The notes under the pieces: generated by a model | Databases searched by the model: none | Seen by the model: only the letters and a program-made list of their open reading frames with translations | Told to the model about the DNA's origin: nothing | Part shown: piece after piece, positions 56,274-64,000 of the stretch | Layout of the letters: each line of letters opens with the position of its first letter | How positions within the stretch are numbered: position 1 is the first letter of the stretch | Made by a program: the position numbers and the translations under genes | Source: Bacteroidaceae bacterium HV4-6-C5C | GTDB lineage: Bacteria; Bacteroidota; Bacteroidia; Bacteroidales; Bacteroidaceae | DNA: 64,000 nt | Assembly (NCBI GenBank): GCA_007896885.1 | Contig: VOIU01000011.1 | Location: 41,947 to 105,946, forward strand | Direction of reading: 5' to 3'

Positions 56274-59200
56274 ATGGGTAAACAGATTTTCCAAACTGAT
56301 AATAAATCCAGATGGAACAGTTTCAAATGGACAATACGCTTTATTGCATTCTTTGTCATCATGCTCCTCGCAACGCTCATATTGACTCTGGTTATTGATC
56401 AGAATCCCTCCATTCCCTTAAAACCGGACTACAAAAGTGCCATAACGGCAACGAAGCCATTCATGCAGGAAAATCGGCTGGCTAAAGAATATAAAGGTTT
56501 TCGTGACCACATACATGCCAAAAGGGCACACTACGATTACGAAAAGATACATCACGAACAGCTAAAAAAAGACTCTTTGCGCAACAGGCATTTGGTTGAA
56601 AAAGTAAAAAACAAAGACTACGCCATGTGGCAAGGTATGCCTGCAGGCATACGTTCGGCTTTCTATGTTTCATGGGATCCACAATCTTTTTACTCTCTAA
56701 AAAGGAATATAAAAAGCCTTAATTTGGTAATGCCCGAATGGATATTCATCAATCCTAAGACATGCGAAATACAAGCCAATATAGATAAAAGAGGATTCTC
56801 ATTGATGAGGAAAAGCGGGGTGCCAATCATGCCGATGCTAAGTAATAACGTGAACAAGAACTTTCGTGGAGATCTTGTCAGCACCATACTTCATTCCCCA
56901 CAGAAAAGGGCGAAACTTATTCAACAGACATTGGAATTATGCCTGAAGAATAACTTTGTCGGCATCAATATTGACTTTGAAGAGTTAAGCGAAAAGAGTG
57001 ATGAGCATCTCATCAGATTCGTGAAGGAGATGGCTACGGCCTTTCATTCAAAAGGCTTGTTGCTAAGTCAGGATGTAATGCCTTTCAATACGGACTATAA
57101 TATCAAAGAGCTTAGTAAGTATATCGATTATTTCTGCTTGATGGCATACGATGAATATTCTTTAGGCAGCGACGCCGGTCCCATTAGCTCACAAAAATGG
57201 ATAGAAGCAACTGTAGATGATATGTTGAAAAGCGTATCGCCCGAAAAAGTCATTCTCTGTATGGGTGCTTTCGGATACGACTGGTCTGAAAGTGAGAACG
57301 TAAGCTTAACTTTCCAACAAGCTTTGGCTAGAGCCTCAACGAGTAACTCAAATATTCATTTCGACAATAACACATATAATTTAAGTTATGCCTACACCGA
57401 TGGCGACAATGTAACTCACCAAGTTTATTTTAATGATGCCATTACCAACTTCAATACTATGCGCTTTGGTGCAGAATATCCTTTAGCAGGTTTTGGAATC
57501 TGGCGTTTGGGTAGTGAAGATAACCGTTTATGGAAATTCTACAAAAAAGATATAGCCTATGAAACGGCAGACGAGATCAATGTCAGGGATTTTGAGAAAA
57601 TAAAGATATTCAACCATGTTGATTACATTGGTGAAGGAGAAATTCTGGATGTACTGAATACTCCTCATGCAGGAAAAGTCAAAGTAGAGCTCGACACTAC
57701 ATCCATGCTTGTTTCAGAAGAAAATTATGTCCAGATACCGACGGCATATCAAATCAGACAGTACGGAGCCGGAGCACCGAAGCAGCTGGTACTTACATTT
57801 GACGATGGTCCGGATGAAGTCTTTACCCCCAAGATACTGGATATTCTGAAGCAGTATCACATTCCTGGTGCATTCTTTATCGTAGGAATACAAGCTGAAA
57901 AGAATCTCCCTCTTGTCAAACGCATTTATAAAGAAGGACATTTGTTGGGTAACCATACTTTTACGCATCCTAATATTGCTACGGTGAACCCCAAAGAGGC
58001 AGAAGTGGAATTGAAGTTGACCCGTCTGCTAATAGAATGTATCACAGGACACACCACAATCTTATTCCGCGCTCCATATAATGCAGACAGCGAACCTGAA
58101 TCATTGGAAGAAATTATTCCATTGGCTATAGCGCGTAAACAGAATTATCTGGATGTAGGCGAAAGTATTGACCCGGAAGACTGGCAACCCGGAATTAAAG
58201 CACAAACCATCTTTGAGCGGGTAGTGGAAGGAGTAGAGGAAGGACGTGGAAATATTATCCTGTTACATGACGCAGGTGGAGATACTCGTGCAGAGACTGT
58301 AAAGGCGCTCCCCATGATCATCAATTATTTTCAAAAGCGTGGATATACTTTCACGAATCTGACGACTCTACTAAAAGAAAACAAAGAAAAGTTGATGCCT
58401 CCTATCCCTAAAGGAGAGGAATACTATATCATGCAAAGTAATCTGGCGCTTGCGTCTATGACCTACTGGATTGTAAATGGGCTGACTTCCCTGTTTATCC
58501 TGTTTATTATTCTTGGTGTAGCTAGACTTCTCTTCATGATTATTCTCACCTATCGCGAACGTCGTAAGGATAGAAAGAGAAATTTAAAAAGCTTCCCAGC
58601 GTCTCAAGCTCCTCTTGTATCGATTATAGTTCCGGGGTATAATGAAGAAGTAAATGCCGTATCTTCTCTAAGAAATCTACTTTTGCAAGATTACCCTAAC
58701 TTCAATATCATCTTTGTTGACGATGGTAGTAAAGATGAGACCTATAAGCGTGTAAGCGAAGCTCTTTCGGATAATCCCAAGATGGTAATTCTTACCAAAC
58801 CAAACGGAGGAAAAGCCTCTGCACTGAATTATGGTATTGCTCACACCGATGCAGAATTTGTAGTCTGCATAGATGCCGATACAAAGCTCTATCCTAATGC
58901 CGTATCGCTCATGATGAGACATTTTGCTCAAGGCAAGGACTCTGAGAAGATTGGTGCCGTAGCAGGAAACGTAAAAGTTGGGAACCAACTGAATATGCTC
59001 ACGAAATGGCAAGCGATAGAATATACCACCAGTCAGAACTTCGACAGAATGGCTTATGCCAATATCAATGCCATCACCGTTGTACCGGGAGCAATCGGAG
59101 CTTTCCGCCGGGCTGCAATAGATGAAGCAGGCGGACTGACAACCGACACGCTTGCCGAAGATTGTGACTTGACTATCCGTATCCTACGTGCCGGATATCG

Positions 59201-59708
59201 AATTCAAAATGAGAACCAGGCTATAGCTATGACGGAAGCTCCCGAAAGCGTAAAGCAGTTTGTAAAACAACGCACCCGCTGGTCATTCGGCGTGATGCAA
59301 ACTTTCTGGAAACACCGCGAAACGTTATTCAATCCGAAATACAAAGGACTGGGCATTTGGGCAATGCCAAACATATTGGTATTCCAGTTCATCATACCTA
59401 CGTTCTCTCCTTTGGCCGATTTGTTTATGATATTCGGCCTGTTCTCGGGTAATGCAGCCAAAATAGCGATCTATTACCTGATATTTATGCTGGTGGATGC
59501 GAGTGTATCCATCTATGCACACGTCTTTGAGAAAGAGAAATTATTCAAGCTATTATGGATAATACCGCAGCGATTCGGATATAGATGGATCATGTATGTT
59601 GTATTATTCAAGAGCTATAGGAAAGCTATTAAAGGGGAGCTGCAAAGCTGGGGAGTACTAAAACGCTCAGGCAATGTTGCCGATGTAAACATCCCGCAGA
59701 AAAAGTAA
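56274..59708 (+). CDS. Trimodular GH18 / polysaccharide deacetylase / GT2 glycosyltransferase
   Basis: 1144 residues. One N-terminal span (about 20-42), then a GH18-like barrel (about 125-430) with GINIDFEE at 230-237, the YaaH-type form of the DxxDxDxE motif with the catalytic Glu kept. Next a NodB deacetylase domain (about 505-690): LTFDDGPD (Asp510, Asp511), LGNHTFTHPN, FRAPYNADSE, ILLHDAGG. After a second span near 720-745 comes a processive GT2 (about 781-1030): DDGSKDET, DADTKL, EDCDLTIRIL and QxxRW as QRTRW near 1000, then three or four C-terminal spans. Probably makes, deacetylates and trims a beta-linked GlcNAc-type polymer. Confidence 0.85.
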   Translation: MGKQIFQTDNKSRWNSFKWTIRFIAFFVIMLLATLILTLVIDQNPSIPLKPDYKSAITATKPFMQENRLAKEYKGFRDHIHAKRAHYDYEKIHHEQLKKDSLRNRHLVEKVKNKDYAMWQGMPAGIRSAFYVSWDPQSFYSLKRNIKSLNLVMPEWIFINPKTCEIQANIDKRGFSLMRKSGVPIMPMLSNNVNKNFRGDLVSTILHSPQKRAKLIQQTLELCLKNNFVGINIDFEELSEKSDEHLIRFVKEMATAFHSKGLLLSQDVMPFNTDYNIKELSKYIDYFCLMAYDEYSLGSDAGPISSQKWIEATVDDMLKSVSPEKVILCMGAFGYDWSESENVSLTFQQALARASTSNSNIHFDNNTYNLSYAYTDGDNVTHQVYFNDAITNFNTMRFGAEYPLAGFGIWRLGSEDNRLWKFYKKDIAYETADEINVRDFEKIKIFNHVDYIGEGEILDVLNTPHAGKVKVELDTTSMLVSEENYVQIPTAYQIRQYGAGAPKQLVLTFDDGPDEVFTPKILDILKQYHIPGAFFIVGIQAEKNLPLVKRIYKEGHLLGNHTFTHPNIATVNPKEAEVELKLTRLLIECITGHTTILFRAPYNADSEPESLEEIIPLAIARKQNYLDVGESIDPEDWQPGIKAQTIFERVVEGVEEGRGNIILLHDAGGDTRAETVKALPMIINYFQKRGYTFTNLTTLLKENKEKLMPPIPKGEEYYIMQSNLALASMTYWIVNGLTSLFILFIILGVARLLFMIILTYRERRKDRKRNLKSFPASQAPLVSIIVPGYNEEVNAVSSLRNLLLQDYPNFNIIFVDDGSKDETYKRVSEALSDNPKMVILTKPNGGKASALNYGIAHTDAEFVVCIDADTKLYPNAVSLMMRHFAQGKDSEKIGAVAGNVKVGNQLNMLTKWQAIEYTTSQNFDRMAYANINAITVVPGAIGAFRRAAIDEAGGLTTDTLAEDCDLTIRILRAGYRIQNENQAIAMTEAPESVKQFVKQRTRWSFGVMQTFWKHRETLFNPKYKGLGIWAMPNILVFQFIIPTFSPLADLFMIFGLFSGNAAKIAIYYLIFMLVDASVSIYAHVFEKEKLFKLLWIIPQRFGYRWIMYVVLFKSYRKAIKGELQSWGVLKRSGNVADVNIPQKK

Positions 59709-59849
59709 TAATTCACCAGTCGGCTGAAATGTCGTAGGTTGAACTGAGGCCCCCCCTCCCGGAGTTTTTTTGCGTATTTTAATTGCACCAATTGCACTAA
59801 TCGACTTAAGCAGTTGATATATAGCAAAATACAAGGGTGCAATTAAGCG

Positions 59850-59895
59850 AAACAGCAGGGTGCAATTAAATTTAATTGCACCCTGCTGTTTTTCC
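59850..59895 (+). terminator. Terminator with 42-bp perfect palindrome
   Basis: Arms at 59850-59870 and 59871-59891 are exact reverse complements (core GGGTGCAATTAAA) with no spacer, continuing into T5. A 21-bp stem is long for a plain terminator. The inner GGGTGCAATTAA is also repeated at 59835-59846, 23 bp upstream. Confidence 0.8.
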
Positions 59896-60006
59896 ACTTT
59901 CACACCCCTTTTTTAGCCACTCAACTCCCCTTCCCTTTTCGCAATAAAACCGCCTCTCACATATCTACAAACCGTTTTTCTTAGCATAACACATGCTCTC
60001 TCTCAG

Positions 60007-60098
60007 TTACCCACAATTGTGGGTAATGTGCTCCACAACTGTGACGCATGTGAACCACATCTGTGGGTAAGTTGCGCCACGGCTGTGGGTAAGCAATA
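60007..60098 (+). repeat. Four tandem 22-bp repeats with palindromic cores
   Basis: Units start at 60011, 60033, 60055 and 60077. Each begins CCACANNTGTG: CCACAATTGTGG, CCACAACTGTGA, CCACATCTGTGG, CCACGGCTGTGG. Three continue GGTAA; the second reads ACGC. The first is embedded in a perfect 20-bp palindrome (60007-60026). Period is two helical turns; 22 is not a multiple of three, arguing against a coding repeat. Confidence 0.85.
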
Positions 60099-60280
60099 TA
60101 AGTGGTATGAAAAGAAGAAGAAAATGCTGCAAAACACTTACACCAAACGGCTTTTTAAGAGATAAGAAAGGTGGAAAATAAGGGTAGAAACACCCTAAAA
60201 CTCGAGCAAAACTTGCATAAAATCGAGCATTTCATCCGTCTATTGTCCGTGAAAAGAGAAGAATAGGGCAACAAAAAAGA

Positions 60281-60317
60281 AAAGAGTGATGCCAAAGTTA
60301 ATTGGAGATCACTCTTT
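60281..60317 (-). terminator. Terminator after the MsbA-like gene
   Basis: AAAGAGTGAT (60281-60290) and ATCACTCTTT (60308-60317) are perfect 10-bp arms. Read leftward the stem continues into a T-rich run. Confidence 0.85.
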
Positions 60318-60367
60318 ATTTATGATAAAATTGAGACATTTACTATCCCTAAAGATGCAATTTAGGA

Positions 60368-62206
60368 TTATGATAACGATTGCATATCGTTTAAGCGCTT
60401 GTAGTAGCCATTCTTTTGCAACAGCTCATCATGCTTACCTCTTTCCACAATTTCTCCTTCGTACATTACGCAAATTTCGTCTGCGTTTTTAATTGTAGAT
60501 AGCCTATGAGCAATAGCTATAGTGGTGCGCGTCTTCATTAGTCTCTCCAAAGCTTCTTGTACCAGACGTTCTGATTCAGTATCCAAAGCAGAAGTAGCCT
60601 CATCGAGAATAAGTATTGGAGGATTCTTAAGAATGGCACGCGCAATGCTGACACGCTGACGCTGTCCACCGGACAATTTGCCGCCACGGTCACCAATATT
60701 CGTATTATATCCATTCTCCGTCTCCATGATAAAGTCATGCGCATTAGCTATTTTTGCAGCTTCAATAACTTGCTCTAGAGTTGCATTCTCCACTCCAAAC
60801 GCAATATTATTAAAGAACGTATCATTGAAGAGAATAGCCTCCTGATTTACATTTCCAATTAAACCTCTGAGATCGCGTGTATGTACATCCTTAATATTGA
60901 TTCCATCTATCATGATTTCACCAGATTGAATATCATGGTAACGAGGCAACAAATCAACCAAAGTCGACTTCCCGGAACCGGACTGTCCTACCAAAGCAAT
61001 TGTCTTACCTTTAGGCACTGTTAGATTAATATGCTTTAATACCTCCCTCTTTCCATCATAGCTAAAAGAAACATCTTTAAATTCTATTTTGTCATCCATC
61101 TTACCAAGGTATAAGGGATGCTTCGGTTCTTTTATCGGATTATCAGCTTTCAGTATCTTATCCACGCGTTCCATAGAGGCCAACCCCTTTGGGATGTTAT
61201 ATCCGGCCTTCGCAAAATCTTTCAATGGGTTGATAATACTATATAGAATAACCATATAAAAAATAAAAGTGGAAGCGCTAATAGATGAGTGATCGCCTAA
61301 AATAAGCATACCCCCGAACCAAAGAACAAAAACGATCAGTAAAGTACCTAGGAACTCACTCATCGGATGGGCTAACGTCTGTCGGGTAGCCACTTTATTG
61401 GATGCATCACGCAGTTCATTGCTACATTTTGTGAAGCGATCTACCATTTTATCTTCGGCAATAAAAGCCTTAATAATACGCAATCCACCTAAGGTCTCTT
61501 CCAGCTGAGACATCGTATCACTCCATTTACTTTGAGCTTCCAATGATTGACGTTTAAGTTTTTTGCCAACCTGCCCCATCAGCCAGCCCATACCGGGCAA
61601 TACCAAGATAGTGAATAAGGTCAGCTGCCAACTGGTCACAATCAAAGTCGCGAAATAGAGAATGATGAGGATAGGATTCTTCATCAACATATCCAACGAA
61701 CTTGTTATAGAATTCTCTATTTCGCCGACATCTCCACTCATACGGGCAATGATATCCCCCTTACGTTCTTCAGAGAAAAAGCCTAGCGGCAAGTACATCA
61801 CTTTAGAATAAACCATGATTCGAATATCTCTGACAACGCCTGTCCGCAAAGGTATCATCACTGCTGAAGAAGCAAAGTAACAAGAAGTCTTCAACATAGT
61901 CATAATGGCAAGAAAAACTCCTAGGAACAATAGAGTACTAGTTGGGCCATACGACTGAATGAGCTGTGTAACATAATAATAGAAATTATTTATGCAAACA
62001 TCTTTCAGGCTACCACTCCCCCATGCCATAAACTGATACACATGTGTATCCTGACCTGTTTTAAACAATATATTAAGAATCGGGATTAGTAAAGTAAAAG
62101 AAAACACATTGAATAAAGCGGATAGAATGTTGAGTACGATAGCCCAACTTATATATTTTTTATAGGGCGACACAAAGCGCCTCATAAGTTCCCAAAATTC
62201 TCTCAT
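60368..62206 (-). CDS. MsbA-like ABC exporter (fused membrane and ATPase domains)
   Basis: 612 residues. N-terminal six-span domain (spans near 20-45, 70-95, 170-190 and 280-310), with the coupling segment DIIARMSGDVGEIENSI. C-terminal ATPase: Walker A GQSGSGKSTLVDL, Q-loop NQEAILFNDTFFNNIAFG, signature LSGGQRQRVSIARAIL, Walker B ILILDEATSALD, His switch AIAHRLSTI. This is the lipid A/multidrug exporter half-transporter type; MsbA flips lipid A core. No lipid A genes adjoin it, so the substrate is not settled by context. Confidence 0.9.
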   Translation of the reverse strand: MREFWELMRRFVSPYKKYISWAIVLNILSALFNVFSFTLLIPILNILFKTGQDTHVYQFMAWGSGSLKDVCINNFYYYVTQLIQSYGPTSTLLFLGVFLAIMTMLKTSCYFASSAVMIPLRTGVVRDIRIMVYSKVMYLPLGFFSEERKGDIIARMSGDVGEIENSITSSLDMLMKNPILIILYFATLIVTSWQLTLFTILVLPGMGWLMGQVGKKLKRQSLEAQSKWSDTMSQLEETLGGLRIIKAFIAEDKMVDRFTKCSNELRDASNKVATRQTLAHPMSEFLGTLLIVFVLWFGGMLILGDHSSISASTFIFYMVILYSIINPLKDFAKAGYNIPKGLASMERVDKILKADNPIKEPKHPLYLGKMDDKIEFKDVSFSYDGKREVLKHINLTVPKGKTIALVGQSGSGKSTLVDLLPRYHDIQSGEIMIDGINIKDVHTRDLRGLIGNVNQEAILFNDTFFNNIAFGVENATLEQVIEAAKIANAHDFIMETENGYNTNIGDRGGKLSGGQRQRVSIARAILKNPPILILDEATSALDTESERLVQEALERLMKTRTTIAIAHRLSTIKNADEICVMYEGEIVERGKHDELLQKNGYYKRLNDMQSLS

Positions 62207-62233
62207 TACTTGCAGTTAATTAAGTTAAGGGTG

Positions 62234-62241
62234 CAAAGATA
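62234..62241 (-). promoter_or_regulatory. -7 box of the MsbA-like gene
   Basis: Minus-strand TATCTTTG, perfect TAnnTTTG, about 28 bp before the ATG; no -33 at ideal distance. Confidence 0.6.
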
Positions 62242-62503
62242 CAAGAAAATCCATTAATTAAGTGCCGATTAAGCTAAATCAATCAAAAACGACTCGCATT
62301 TATATCCATTCTGAATGATAGACAATTAAGCTCATTTTTTTGAAAGAGATGAGATAGATCGCAACATTTTCATTTTACTTACAAAAAAATATACTTGCAT
62401 TATATATTAATCGTTTTTTTTACTTTAATTTGTATGCAATTACTAACTGACACATCTAGTTAGTCTCAAGACAAAAGATAATAAAAATTTATTTAGTAAA
62501 ATC

Positions 62504-63601
62504 ATGAAAAAACTATTCTTTTCATTTAGCGTTTTTTCTATGCTAACATTTACAGTTGTATCGTGTTCAGACAACGATAGTGAAGACCAAATGACTCTAA
62601 TAGAAGAAAGCCACACTCCAAATCCCATGGATGCCTATATACCATTAGCATCCGACAATGCAAGTTCCATGAAATCCGTTCTAGGATATGGTCTTGATAT
62701 CATGGGAGAGATTGGTAGCTACCAATCTGTAAAAGCCCAAATTATTGATTTAGACAAAATGGATTCCGAAGATCCTTACTCAACTGTAAAAGTAGGAACA
62801 TTCGAAAGCTTCTCAAGAGATTTATATGGAGAAAACAAGAATGAGTATTTAGCTGAAATGCCTTATCTTTTTCTTGATAGCAGAACATTGGAACAAGAAG
62901 AATTAAAAGGAAAAATCCTATTCACTAAAGGTCAGCCTGCGTACAATTTTTTATCAGACGGACAAAATGAATACACCTATCGATCAGTGCATAATTATTA
63001 TCTTCGATATAGGTGCTATTATAACGACCTGACAGCTAAAAGATATCTTAAGCAGTCATTTGCCGACGATATAAGTTCTTTATCGCCGCAACAAATTATA
63101 GAGAAATACGGTACACACGTCATTGCGGAATATTACGACGGGATAAGATTCGACTTGCTATATATGGCTAAAATTGTTCCTACCCGATATAATTACAAGG
63201 GAGAAATAATAACGGTAGATGAAAACAAAAGAGATGCCATAAAAGTTGGCTATTACAAAGCAATGGAAAAGAGCAAGTGCGGTTCATTTAACTGGGAGAG
63301 TATGCCAGACAATACAGACAGGTTGTTGAAAGCGAATGTCAATCCTATCCTGTACCTAAATGCTATTGGCGGCGATCGTAGCACTGTTCCACTCGGTTTC
63401 TTCAATTTAGAGAAGATGTGTCCGGACTCTCACATGAGTGAGTGGTATGAAACGACCCATGATTTAAAAAATGATGAACTATTCAAGATGGTAGAAGTAG
63501 GAGAACTAATTCCAATCTACAACTATATTAAAGACCCCCAGAAACAAGAGGAAGTAAAAAAAGCTGTAATTGAATATATTTCTAAAAATCAACCGAAATA
63601 A
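62504..63601 (+). CDS. MACPF-domain lipoprotein (BSAP-like candidate)
   Basis: 365 residues. Lipoprotein signal with VVSC (Cys21). The mature part opens with LGYGLDIMGEIGSYQSVKAQIIDLDKMD, a start typical of Bacteroidales MACPF proteins. The MACPF signature YGTHV is at 202-206, followed by IAEYYDG in place of the usual GG. The MACPF fold unfolds into a membrane-spanning beta barrel after oligomerisation. Bacteroidales members include the secreted antimicrobial proteins BSAP-1 to -4, about this size, and also surface proteins with no killing role. Monocistronic; MsbA-like gene is divergent. Antimicrobial function is inference. Confidence 0.8.
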   Translation: MKKLFFSFSVFSMLTFTVVSCSDNDSEDQMTLIEESHTPNPMDAYIPLASDNASSMKSVLGYGLDIMGEIGSYQSVKAQIIDLDKMDSEDPYSTVKVGTFESFSRDLYGENKNEYLAEMPYLFLDSRTLEQEELKGKILFTKGQPAYNFLSDGQNEYTYRSVHNYYLRYRCYYNDLTAKRYLKQSFADDISSLSPQQIIEKYGTHVIAEYYDGIRFDLLYMAKIVPTRYNYKGEIITVDENKRDAIKVGYYKAMEKSKCGSFNWESMPDNTDRLLKANVNPILYLNAIGGDRSTVPLGFFNLEKMCPDSHMSEWYETTHDLKNDELFKMVEVGELIPIYNYIKDPQKQEEVKKAVIEYISKNQPK

Positions 63602-64000
63602 AGTACCCTCAATACTTAGAGCCTGTTTAAAAATAGTTGAAATAAAGGACAAAAAGAGTTCCTTTCTCTTCTTAATGCTTGTTTTCTTTGAAGTGACCAA
63701 GCGTAAAAGAAACGTGCTCAACAAATTTGAAAGAAGCTCAGTGGGAGTATATGGAAAAATTTTACTGATGCAATTGCGCAAGCGAAAACATAATTAAAGA
63801 GATATATGTAATGTCGTATTTTATGTAGTAAGGAGAGACGTAAATGGCGTATACCCCCAACAAACTACCTTAAAAGGTAGTTTGTTTATTACCATTTCCG
63901 TAAATGGTCTTCTTTACAGGAGTTGGAAAAAACGGATGATACCCACCCAGCTAAATCGGTGATACCCGTTCACTTTAATGCACGATTCAGTAGGCGTTAC
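63602..64000. other. Right-edge region, no convincing gene
   Basis: About 400 bases. Contains GAGCCTGTTTAAAAATAG at 63619, which resembles some IS5-family ends; a strong hairpin at 63859-63886; a second small stem ACCATTT/AAATGGT at 63891-63908; and direct repeats GATACCC at 63938 and 63961. A minus-strand frame from 64000 to about 63914 is open to the window edge and might be the end of a gene outside it. Confidence 0.5.
63859..63890. terminator. Perfect 13-bp hairpin with T-rich tail
   Basis: AACAAACTACCTT (63859-63871) and AAGGTAGTTTGTT (63874-63886) pair exactly around two bases, followed by TATT on the plus strand. Probably a terminator for the MACPF gene or for a gene beyond the window; the 257-bp distance from the MACPF stop is long. 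Confidence 0.6.

Larger units (their letters stand above)
59709..60367. other. Gene-free, repeat-rich stretch
   Basis: 659 bases between convergent genes. In order: a C-rich run (GGCCCCCCCTCCC) with T7 after it, copies of AATTGCAC/TGCAATTAA, a 42-bp perfect palindrome ending the upstream gene, four tandem 22-bp palindromic units, then the MsbA terminator. No open frame there looks coding. Confidence 0.8.

Noticed and set aside
59615..59903. Minus-strand reading frames over the end of the GH18-NodB-GT2 gene and the palindrome
   Set aside because: They overlap a real gene and a terminator; no promoter, no family pattern.
60007..60098. CRISPR array
   Set aside because: Units are contiguous 22-bp repeats with no unique spacers, and no cas genes are in the window.
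63506..63797. Short reading frames at the MACPF 3' end on both strands
   Set aside because: They overlap the MACPF coding end and have no family pattern; the minus frame is only used as weak support for an IS end.

Overview
The window looks like chromosomal DNA from a Bacteroides-type member of the Bacteroidales. Three things point there. Promoters repeatedly show the Bacteroidetes -7 element TAnnTTTG with TTG/TTTG about 19-21 bp upstream. There are few Shine-Dalgarno sites. The neighbourhoods (dcw cluster ending ftsZ-yqeY, rimP-nusA-infB-cvpA-sufBCDS, a glycine-lipid type acyltransferase pair, ArgB/SpeA, an AGSG-repeat DUF2807 lipoprotein, a MACPF lipoprotein) are typical of gut Bacteroides. 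I cannot name the species.

Layout. 1-4212 (minus): dut, a TPR lipoprotein, a DUF4292 lipoprotein and an EnvC-like M23 protein cut by the window edge; these look like one envelope operon. 4352-5701 (plus): dGTPase. 5751-7588 (minus): two acyltransferases resembling glsA/glsB. 7823-8326 (plus): an orphan ECF sigma factor. 8636-25079 (plus): the division and cell-wall (dcw) cluster mraZ-rsmH-ftsL-ftsI-murE-mraY-murD-ftsW-murG-murC-ftsQ-ftsA-ftsZ, then yqeY and a terminator. It lacks murF, ddl and murB. 25266-27274: a PagL-like outer-membrane protein (plus) and recO (minus). 27624-30145 (plus): tRNA-Glu, rpsT and gyrB. 30482-34988: DUF3109 protein, gpmI, CorA, rnhB and YbjQ. 35084-45419 (minus): sufS-sufD-sufC-sufB-cvpA-infB-nusA-rimP, transcribed from the rimP side. 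45636-54672 (mostly minus): GH3 glucosidase, YgjP-like metallopeptidase, DUF2807 lipoprotein (plus), anti-sigma/ECF sigma pair, argB, speA and aroK. 54707-59708: nitroreductase, RNase H with viroplasmin domain, and a large GH18-NodB-GT2 protein. 59709-60367: a gene-free, repeat-rich stretch. 60368-62206 (minus): MsbA-like ABC exporter. 62504-63601 (plus): MACPF lipoprotein. 63602-64000: no convincing gene, two hairpins and a possible IS end.

How the genes work together. Most of the window is housekeeping. The dcw genes take UDP-MurNAc precursors to lipid II and build the septal machine. The dut-EnvC operon and the gls-like pair act on the envelope and its lipids. rimP-nusA-infB couples ribosome maturation, transcription elongation and translation initiation, with cvpA and the SUF iron-sulfur system downstream. 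The less ordinary content lies near the right end: the fused GH18/deacetylase/glycosyltransferase, the four tandem 22-bp palindromic repeats, and the MACPF lipoprotein, whose family includes the Bacteroidales secreted antimicrobial proteins. Several compact regulatory structures are also notable: a -7 box in the loop of a terminator before rnhB, an apparently leaderless RNase H mRNA, an attenuator-like hairpin before rimP, and a pair of MraZ boxes before mraZ. All functional calls come from reading protein motifs by eye; no database search was run.
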